Source: Patescibacteria group bacterium (lineage in GTDB: Bacteria > Patescibacteriota > Gracilibacteria > JAHISY01). From it: a stretch of DNA of 6,665 nt. The position numbers and the translations under genes were made by a program. This document shows positions 1-3,957 of this stretch, one piece after another. The DNA is taken from the NCBI GenBank assembly GCA_018817365.1, contig JAHISY010000114.1, positions 1 through 6,665 on the forward strand, written 5' to 3'. The notes beneath the pieces were generated by a model. That model saw nothing but the letters and a program-made list of their open reading frames with translations, searched no databases and had not been told where the DNA came from. How positions within the stretch are numbered: the first letter of the stretch is position 1; the number at the start of each line of letters is the position of its first letter.

Positions 1-1
1 T

Positions 2-121
2 GATCTCACGAACGGCGGAGGCGGTACTTCCTACAGTCTCGTCAACGGTGATACTGGTGCGATCACGTGGCTTGGTCAGGTATCTGACTCCACGCTCAAC
101 GGGAACACGATCAAATACTAA
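2..121 (+). CDS. 3' end of an unrecognised Gly/Ser/Thr/Asn-rich protein (partial)
   Basis: One frame is open from the left edge and gives 39 residues before TAA at 119-121. The visible peptide starts DLTNGGGGTSYSLVNG and ends NGNTIKY. It is rich in Gly, Asn, Thr and Ser and has no Cys, which suits a beta-rich surface or secreted protein such as a pilin-like or adhesin-like C-terminus. No family motif can be seen. Codon use (ACG, CTC, GTC, GGT) is more GC-rich than in the other genes here, which favour AAA, GAA, ATT and TTT. That could mean high expression or a different origin. It converges on tatD across a 196-bp spacer. The frame choice rests on composition and on the hairpin that follows. 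Confidence 0.5.
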   Translation, partial: DLTNGGGGTSYSLVNGDTGAITWLGQVSDSTLNGNTIKY

Positions 122-160
122 TCGTAGTCCGGGGACTCGGAAAAATTACTGCTAGCTTTT

Positions 161-182
161 GGGAGGGGAGCGATCTCCTCCC
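161..182 (+). terminator. GC-rich hairpin with GCGA tetraloop, possible terminator
   Basis: A 9-bp stem (GGGAGGGGA at 161-169 with TCTCCTCCC at 174-182, one G-T wobble) closes a GCGA loop, a GNRA tetraloop. It lies 40 bp after the stop of the left-edge gene, between convergent genes, where a terminator is expected. Neither strand has a proper T-run after the stem (GGGGGCTGGTTTGTC on plus, AAAAGCTAGC on minus), so it is not a textbook intrinsic terminator. It may instead be an mRNA 3'-end stabiliser. Confidence 0.4.
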
Positions 183-204
183 GGGGGCTGGTTTGTCTGA
201 ACTG

Positions 205-241
205 TGATTCATCTGATTACGCTGATTTACTATGATTAGTT
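205..241. repeat. Degenerate 9-10 bp tandem repeat (TGATTnnnn x4)
   Basis: Four consecutive units begin with TGATT: TGATTCATC, TGATTACGC, TGATTTACTA and TGATTAGTT. The array lies in the spacer between the left-edge gene and the end of tatD. It belongs to a class of short-period repeats found in the other spacers of this window. No function can be assigned. Confidence 0.6.
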
Positions 242-259
242 TGTGCTGAAAAAAATCAA

Positions 260-275
260 ATCACCATATCACCAT
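260..275. repeat. Perfect 8-bp tandem duplication ATCACCAT x2
   Basis: ATCACCAT occurs twice head to tail with no mismatch, just downstream of the TGATT array. With only two units it could be a single slippage event. I see no gene in 122-317 beyond this, the TGATT array and the hairpin. Confidence 0.55.
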
Positions 276-317
276 GTCTATTCTCACTAAAAAACATTCT
301 TGTAGTTCGTATTAATT

Positions 318-1139
318 TTATTTACTCTTAAAAAATATCTTCCCGCGAATCCGAAGATCAATGTACTCGTATTTTTTTTCGGAAATTCTAAAAAGTTCTT
401 CCGCATTCTTCGTAGTTTTTTCCGCGACCTCTTCGATTTCGATTTTCCGAATTTCGGCAATCGCCTCCGCCACCTCGCAAACGAAAGCCGGCTCGCACCG
501 CTGCCCGCGAAATTTTTGCGGCGCGAGAAAAGGCGCATCCGTTTCGATGAGTAGTTTTTCGAGCGGAATTTTTTTGGCAACTTCGCGAACATTTTTCGCG
601 TTTGGGAACGAAACAATCCCCGTCAGACCAATCAGAAAGCCTTTTCCCAAGATTTTTTCGGCAAAATTCCAATCACTTCCGAAACAGTGAAAAACGCCGC
701 GTAAGTTTTGGAATTTATCGAGAATTTTGAAGATTTCATCATCCGCCTCACGCGAATGAATAATCACCGGCAAATTTAGTTTTTGTGCCAAAACAAGCTG
801 TTTTTCGAATGCCTCGTTTTGAATTTCTTTTGAACTTCGCATTTTGAAAAAATCCAAACCAATCTCCCCCACCGCCACTACTTTTTCAGAAGCCGCGAGT
901 TTTTCAAGCTCGTTCAATGTTTCTTCGTCGGCGGAATCCGCTGCGTGCGGATGGATGCCGACCGTAGCAAATATGTCGTCAAATTTTTCTGCAAGACAAA
1001 CCGCCGAGCGTGAATTGGAAAGTTCCACCCCTGGATTAATGATTTTTTCGACACCAGCAGAACGCGCGCGAGCAAGAACTTCTTCGAAATCTTTCGCGAA
1101 TTCAGGAAAATCGAGATGGCAATGGGTATCGATTAGCAT
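318..1139 (-). CDS. tatD: TatD family metal-dependent DNase
   Basis: This 273-residue protein is a TatD-type hydrolase: a TIM-barrel, divalent-metal-dependent deoxyribonuclease of the cytoplasm, linked in characterised members to 3'-5' exonuclease activity and DNA repair or turnover. The family's metal and active-site motifs are all present: DTHCHLD at 4-10 (H6, H8), VGIHPH at 60-65, GEIGLDF at 91-97 (E92), PVIIHSR at 124-130 (H128), FHCF at 150-153 (H151) and ETDAPFLAP at 199-207 (D201). The usual RGxRNEP segment reads RGQRCEP, a Cys for Asn change. The family domain ends near NAEELF (245-250). A basic, aromatic tail of about 20 residues follows, slightly longer than the usual length of about 260. 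The ATG at 1139 places the DTHCH motif at the expected N-terminus. No Shine-Dalgarno sequence is visible. It follows fpg on the same strand after 67 bp, so co-transcription is likely. Whether it is TatD itself or a paralogue such as YcfH cannot be decided, but the family is secure. Confidence 0.95.
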   Translation of the reverse strand: MLIDTHCHLDFPEFAKDFEEVLARARSAGVEKIINPGVELSNSRSAVCLAEKFDDIFATVGIHPHAADSADEETLNELEKLAASEKVVAVGEIGLDFFKMRSSKEIQNEAFEKQLVLAQKLNLPVIIHSREADDEIFKILDKFQNLRGVFHCFGSDWNFAEKILGKGFLIGLTGIVSFPNAKNVREVAKKIPLEKLLIETDAPFLAPQKFRGQRCEPAFVCEVAEAIAEIRKIEIEEVAEKTTKNAEELFRISEKKYEYIDLRIRGKIFFKSK

Positions 1140-1140
1140 G

Positions 1141-1210
1141 GTTTTTAGTGGATAGTTTTTAGAAAAATTTTTTAAAGATATATAAAAGCTAACTACCGAC
1201 TACCAACTAC
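1141..1210. repeat. Heptamer repeats in the fpg-tatD spacer
   Basis: Read in steps of seven from 1141 the spacer gives GTTTTTA, GTGGATA, GTTTTTA. After a less regular AT-rich middle it gives TAACTAC, CGACTAC, CAACTAC (1190-1210). The second set read on the minus strand is GTAGTTG, GTAGTCG, GTAGTTA, the same GTnnnTA-like unit as the first set in opposite orientation. The fpg stop codon (1207-1209) lies inside the last unit, so the repeat reaches into the coding end. Confidence 0.55.
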
Positions 1211-2076
1211 TTTCTAATTTGGCATTTCGGACAAAACGAAGTTGTTCGCTGACTGATTTTCATTTTTCGAAGAATCGTTCCGCAAATTTTACACTCCTTC
1301 CCGTGCCGCCGATACGCCGCGAGCGAGTTCTGATTTTTGCCAATTTTTCCACGAACATCGACGAATTCGCCGATTGTCGTGCCGCGATTGCGGATGCCTT
1401 TTCGAAGTTGATTTCGAATTTCGCAGAAAAGTTTTTCGATGTCGCATGGATTTAATTTTTCAATTTGCGAAGCTGGATGCAGCCCTGCTGCAAAGCAAAT
1501 TTCGTCGGCATAAATATTGCCGATGCCAGCGATGATTTTTTGGTCGAGCAGCGCGGACTTCAGCTTTCCTGTTTTTGGCTGAATAATTTCGCGAAACTTC
1601 GTGAACGTGAAATTTTTCGAAAGCGGCTCGGCGCCGAGTTTCCGGATTTCGGGGAGATTCTGAAAATCTCGCTCGGAAACCAACCGAAGCGTGCCAAATT
1701 TGCGGATGTCGGAAAATTGCAGCCACGTCCCGCCGGAAAGTTTGAAAAAATGGCGGACTGATTTTTCGAGCGGGATGGAATTTTTGGAAATCAAAAAATG
1801 CCCCGTCATGCGGAAATGAATGAGCAGCTTTTGAGTTTTTCTAGCACTCGTTAACCCACCACTTAAGTGGTGGGTTAACTTTGAAGTAAGCGTAAAGATG
1901 ATGTATTTCGCCCGCCGCTCAATCGCAAGAATTTTTTTATTTTCAATCCTTTTTTTAAATTCCGAAAAACGAGGCGTGAAAGCCTTTTTCGTATTCGAAG
2001 AAACTTCAAGAATTTTGCGACCGATGAGAAATTGCAAATCGCGAACCTGTGTTTCGACTTCGGGCAGTTCGGGCAT
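1207..2076 (-). CDS. mutM: Formamidopyrimidine-DNA glycosylase (Fpg/MutM) with palindrome-encoded insertion
   Basis: This bifunctional DNA glycosylase/AP lyase removes 8-oxoguanine and formamidopyrimidines in base excision repair. The start is fixed by chemistry: Pro2 is the nucleophile and Glu3 is catalytic, so the ATG at 2076 (MPELPEVE) must be the start, not the in-frame TTG three codons upstream. The 289 residues show K57 in RRAKY, the HFRMTG intercalation loop (M90), DIRKFG at 123-128, the helix-two-turn-helix with LLDQKIIAGIGNIYADE (N187, Y189, E192), and a C-terminal zinc finger with C262, C265, C282, C285 and R277. All key residues are present, so the enzyme should be active. Unlike family members, about 17 extra residues (67-83) separate K57 from M90. 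Their DNA holds a perfect 30-bp palindrome. No Shine-Dalgarno precedes the ATG directly. A 13-codon ORF with a strong one ends 5 nt upstream. fpg is divergent from hisA and upstream of tatD. Confidence 0.97.
   Translation of the reverse strand: MPELPEVETQVRDLQFLIGRKILEVSSNTKKAFTPRFSEFKKRIENKKILAIERRAKYIIFTLTSKLTHHLSGGLTSARKTQKLLIHFRMTGHFLISKNSIPLEKSVRHFFKLSGGTWLQFSDIRKFGTLRLVSERDFQNLPEIRKLGAEPLSKNFTFTKFREIIQPKTGKLKSALLDQKIIAGIGNIYADEICFAAGLHPASQIEKLNPCDIEKLFCEIRNQLRKGIRNRGTTIGEFVDVRGKIGKNQNSLAAYRRHGKECKICGTILRKMKISQRTTSFCPKCQIRK
1850..1879. repeat. Perfect 30-bp palindrome inside fpg (REP-like element)
   Basis: The left arm GTTAACCCACCACTT is followed at once by its exact reverse complement, giving 15 bp per arm, no loop spacer and no mismatch. 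It lies wholly inside the fpg coding sequence and encodes residues 67-76, LTHHLSGGLT. Near-identical 9-mers flank the inserted stretch 51 bp apart (minus strand ACTTCAAAG at 1887-1879 and ACTCAAAAG at 1836-1828, 7 of 9 matching). This is compatible with a 51-bp, 17-codon in-frame insertion. Two of the three reading frames through the palindrome are open and one has TAA stops. The shape resembles REP/RAYT-associated palindromes and Rickettsia palindromic elements, but membership cannot be shown from one copy. Confidence 0.9.
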
Positions 2077-2081
2077 CCCAA

Positions 2082-2123
2082 TCAATGATTAATTATCAAT
2101 GCATAATGTACAATGCAATCCAT
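2082..2123 (-). CDS. Possible 13-residue leader ORF upstream of fpg
   Basis: On the minus strand a perfect AGGAGG (2134-2129) stands 5 nt before an ATG at 2123. It opens a short frame, MDCIVHYALIINH, ending at TGA (2084-2082), five bases before the fpg ATG. I saw no comparable Shine-Dalgarno before the main genes of the window. The frame differs from that of fpg. It could be a leader that brings ribosomes to fpg by translational coupling. It also coincides with a heptamer repeat array, so chance is a serious alternative. No function is claimed for the peptide. Confidence 0.3.
   Translation of the reverse strand: MDCIVHYALIINH
2082..2123 (+). repeat. Heptamer array (nnAATnn), fpg side of the divergent region
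   Basis: Six in-phase 7-mers run TCAATGA, TTAATTA, TCAATGC, ATAATGT, ACAATGC, AATCCAT. Positions 3-5 are AAT in five of the six. The unit resembles the TCAATTT family of the 3834-3903 array and is the reverse complement in type of the array at 2152-2186. Confidence 0.6.
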
Positions 2124-2124
2124 T

Positions 2125-2152
2125 TTAACCTCCTGACTTTTTAAATTAAAAT
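2125..2152 (+). promoter_or_regulatory. Candidate sigma70-type promoter for hisA
   Basis: TTAACC (2125-2130, 4 of 6 to TTGACA) and TAAAAT (2147-2152, 5 of 6 to TATAAT) are 16 bp apart in the only divergent spacer, between two inverted heptamer arrays. Transcription would start about 15-20 bases before the preferred hisA start, leaving a very short leader. AT-rich DNA often gives such matches by chance. Confidence 0.25.
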
Positions 2153-2186
2153 CATTGCACATTGAACACCGCAAATTGAAATTTGA
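2152..2186 (-). repeat. Heptamer array, hisA side, opposite orientation
   Basis: Five in-phase 7-mers run TCATTGC, ACATTGA, ACACCGC, AAATTGA, AATTTGA. Read on the other strand they are TCAATTT/TCAATGT-like, the same family as the arrays at 2082-2123 and 3834-3903. The last two units extend into the first codons of hisA, which helps explain why the hisA start is hard to place. Confidence 0.6.
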
Positions 2187-2904
2187 AATAATTCCCGCAA
2201 TCGATTTAATGCACGGAAAATGTGTGCGACTTTACAAAGGCTCGTTCGATCAAAAAACCGAATACTTCACCTCCCCCGCCGAGCAAGCGAAAATTTTTGA
2301 AGACGAGGGAGCCGATTTGATTCACGTCGTCGATCTCGACGGAGCAAAAGCGGGCGAGTCGCGAAATTTGCGGACAATCGCGAAAATCTGCGAGAGTGTG
2401 AAAATTCCGATTGAGGCGGGAGGTGGGATTCGCAGTTTGGAATCCGCGCAGAAATTGTTCGAAGTCGGGGTGAAGCGGATTATTTTGGGAACGATCGCGA
2501 TTGAACAGCCGGAGCTTTTGAAAGAATTCCTCGCTAGGTTCGGAAATGAAAAAATCGTGGTAGGGTTGGATGCGAGGAAAGGCGGACTGAAACTCGCGAC
2601 GCGCGGATGGAAGGGGGAAACTGACCTCGACGTGATCGATTTCGCGGAGGAGCTTGAAAAAATCGGGGTGAAGCGGATTATTTACACCGACATCGCGCGC
2701 GATGGCACTCTCACTTTTCCGAATTTTGATGTAAATGAAAGACTCGTGAACACCACAAATTTAAAAATAATCGCGAGCGGCGGAGTGACGGATATCGAGC
2801 ACTTGAGAATTTTGAAGCGAGTCGGCTGCGAGGGGGCGATTCTCGGAAAAGCGCTTTACGAAAACGAAATTTCAGTGGCGGAAATTAAAGCAAATTTGAA
2901 ATGA
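2176..2904 (+). CDS. hisA: Phosphoribosylformimino-5-aminoimidazole carboxamide ribotide isomerase (HisA)
   Basis: HisA opens the ribose ring of ProFAR by an Amadori rearrangement to give PRFAR, the fourth step of histidine biosynthesis. It is a soluble (beta/alpha)8 barrel. With the TTG at 2176 the protein has 242 residues, the family norm, and begins MKFEIIPAIDL. The catalytic Asp pair is D10 (PAIDL) and D172 (YTDIARDGT). The phosphate-binding segments are AGGGIRS near 81-87 and ASGGV near 200-204, and GLDAR (D132) is also present. An earlier in-frame TTG at 2155 would add MHIEHRK, encoded by a heptamer repeat and absent from the family, so it is less likely. There is no ATG start and no Shine-Dalgarno. 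The stop overlaps a short ORF as ATGA. No other his gene is visible. A dual HisA/TrpF (PriA) role cannot be excluded from sequence alone, but nothing points to it. Confidence 0.95.
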   Translation: MKFEIIPAIDLMHGKCVRLYKGSFDQKTEYFTSPAEQAKIFEDEGADLIHVVDLDGAKAGESRNLRTIAKICESVKIPIEAGGGIRSLESAQKLFEVGVKRIILGTIAIEQPELLKEFLARFGNEKIVVGLDARKGGLKLATRGWKGETDLDVIDFAEELEKIGVKRIIYTDIARDGTLTFPNFDVNERLVNTTNLKIIASGGVTDIEHLRILKRVGCEGAILGKALYENEISVAEIKANLK

Positions 2905-3023
2905 AAATTGAAATCCGTCGCGCCCGAAATTCAGATTTACAGCCGCTGCTTGATCTTTTCCAAAATTACAGTCGAAACACCACCGAAAAAAACGGACGCA
3001 CAGCTCGAAAATATTTCCACTAA
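2901..3023 (+). pseudogene. Short ORF resembling a truncated GNAT N-terminus
   Basis: An ATG overlapping the hisA stop (ATGA) opens 40 residues. The first part, MKIEIRRARNSDLQPLLDLF, matches the first strand and helix typical of GNAT acetyltransferases (IRRAxxxDLxxLLxLF pattern). The rest of a GNAT domain, about 100 residues with the acetyl-CoA-binding RGxGxG/A loop, is missing. The frame stops at TAA (3021-3023) and repeats begin within ten bases. It is therefore either the stump of a deleted gene or a small protein translated by coupling to hisA. The resemblance is recognised by eye over 20 residues only. Confidence 0.35.
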
Positions 3024-3029
3024 GAAAAT

Positions 3030-3093
3030 CCTCACAATCCTTGAAGCTCCTTACAAACCTTACAACCCTTACTAACCTTATAATCCTTTTCTG
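3030..3093 (+). repeat. Degenerate 9-bp tandem repeat CCTTACAAn abutting the ruvA start
   Basis: Seven units run without a gap: CCTCACAAT, CCTTGAAGCT (10 bp), CCTTACAAA, CCTTACAAC, CCTTACTAA, CCTTATAAT, CCTTTTCTG. The ruvA ATG follows immediately. The array takes the place of any ribosome binding site. Changes in copy number would alter the spacing upstream of ruvA but not its frame. Confidence 0.75.
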
Positions 3094-3654
3094 ATGATTG
3101 GATTCCTCTCCGGCAGCGTGATCAAAATCCGAGGAAAAAAAATTATCCTCGATGTGAATGGGGTGGGATATGAAATTTCGGTGAATCAAAAACTGCTCGC
3201 GAAAATCCAACCGAATGATGCGTTGAAATTTTGGATTCACACGCATCAAACTTCCGATTCGATTTCGCTTTTCGGTTTTGCGGAGGAAAAAGATTTGCGA
3301 TTTTTCGAGCTGCTGAATTCGGTAAATGGGGTTGGTCCGAAAAGCGCGCTCGAAATTCTCGAAAAGCCGGCGGATGCGCTCGAAAAAATTATCGTGAGCG
3401 GAGATGCGAGGAAACTCGCGGAAACTCGGGGAATCGGGAAGAAAACGGCGGCACGGATTATTTTGGAATTGAGGTCGAAAATCGCAGGAGGCGATCCGGA
3501 AATTCCCGAAACTGCGGAGATTGATTCAGAAATTTTGGAAGCAGCGGCGCAGCTCGGATACCCGAAAAAAGTCGCGGAAAAAATTCTCGCGAAGCTGCCG
3601 CGAGAAATCACGGAAACAGAAGAAGTCGTGAGGTGGTTTTTGCAGAATGTGTGA
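3094..3654 (+). CDS. ruvA: Holliday junction branch migration complex subunit RuvA
   Basis: RuvA binds four-way DNA junctions as a tetramer and loads the RuvB motor for branch migration; RuvC then cuts. The 186 residues, slightly short of the usual 190-205, contain all three domains. The OB-fold (1 to about 62) begins MIGFLSG and contains DVNGVGYEI. Two helix-hairpin-helix motifs follow, VNGVGPKSA at 77-85 and RGIGKKTA at 112-119, which grip the DNA backbone. A short linker with GGDPEIPE leads to a C-terminal three-helix domain (about 143-186, AAAQLGYPKKVAEKIL) that contacts RuvB. The ATG at 3094 is the canonical start and directly follows a 9-bp tandem array, with no Shine-Dalgarno. ruvB and ruvC are not adjacent: the next gene is a membrane protein. 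Loss of ruv clustering is common in reduced genomes. Confidence 0.97.
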   Translation: MIGFLSGSVIKIRGKKIILDVNGVGYEISVNQKLLAKIQPNDALKFWIHTHQTSDSISLFGFAEEKDLRFFELLNSVNGVGPKSALEILEKPADALEKIIVSGDARKLAETRGIGKKTAARIILELRSKIAGGDPEIPETAEIDSEILEAAAQLGYPKKVAEKILAKLPREITETEEVVRWFLQNV

Positions 3655-3664
3655 ATTTCAAGTT

Positions 3665-3706
3665 GGCGACCGGTCATTGGTTCTTGATCCTCGGTTCTTG
3701 GCACAA
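3665..3706 (+). repeat. Heptamer array GGTTCTT-type after ruvA
   Basis: Six in-phase 7-mers run GGCGACC, GGTCATT, GGTTCTT, GATCCTC, GGTTCTT, GGCACAA. G is at position 1 in all six, and two units are identical. The unit differs in sequence from the TCAATTT arrays but keeps the same period. The array starts ten bases after the ruvA stop. Confidence 0.6.
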
Positions 3707-3790
3707 AAAAATTTCCAATTTCAATCCCACCTAGCCTCGACCAAATCTCCGTCTCTGCCCCCTCTTTCAGTTTTTCAAATCCCAGCTTCG

Positions 3791-3823
3791 CCTTCCCCCT
3801 TTAGAAAAGAGTGGTTGGGGAGG
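3791..3823. repeat. Imperfect inverted repeat CCTTCCCC...GGGGAGG
   Basis: CCTTCCCC (3791-3798) faces GGGGAGG (3817-3823) across an 18-base loop that can itself form a small CTTT/AAAG stem. One bulged T separates the arms from perfection. It lies in the 303-bp spacer between ruvA and the FecR-like gene. A stem without a T-run is a weak terminator candidate and may be a decayed palindromic repeat. Confidence 0.3.
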
Positions 3824-3833
3824 TTTAGGAAAA

Positions 3834-3903
3834 TCAATTTTCAATTTCCACCTTTCAATTTTAAATTTCCAATGTCTAAAATCCACCCTCCACTTTCCAA
3901 TTC
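3834..3903 (+). repeat. Ten-unit heptamer array (YCAATTT-type)
   Basis: Ten consecutive 7-mers run TCAATTT, TCAATTT, CCACCTT, TCAATTT, TAAATTT, CCAATGT, CTAAAAT, CCACCCT, CCACTTT, CCAATTC. Position 3 is A in all ten and position 7 is T in nine. It is the longest array here and ends about 55 bases before the start of the FecR-like gene. The 303-bp spacer 3655-3957 is otherwise filled by the GGTTCTT array, the inverted repeat and a C/T-rich stretch (about 3725-3800), with no gene that I can support. Confidence 0.75.
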
Positions 3904-3957
3904 AGTTGGAGCTTTCTGCAGAGACAGGTAAAATTCAAGCAATTTAAAAGTTTCAAA

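Noticed and set aside
2077..2085. Upstream TTG start for fpg (three extra residues, MIG)
   Set aside because: Fpg needs proline directly after the initiator Met as its catalytic nucleophile, so the ATG at 2076 must be used.
2155..2175. Upstream TTG start for hisA (extra MHIEHRK)
   Set aside because: The extra residues are encoded by the heptamer array and have no family counterpart. The TTG at 2176 gives normal HisA length. This is a preference, not a proof.
2872..3249. 125-residue minus-strand frame covering the hisA-ruvA spacer
   Set aside because: It crosses the 9-bp tandem repeat and the start of ruvA in antisense, and its Phe/Arg/Asn-rich sequence matches nothing I recognise.
3791..3830. 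Intrinsic terminator after ruvA
   Set aside because: The stem has a bulge and an 18-base loop, and no T-run follows, so I list it only as an inverted repeat.
3834..3903. CRISPR array
   Set aside because: Units are 7 bp, degenerate and contiguous, without spacers. No cas gene is present.
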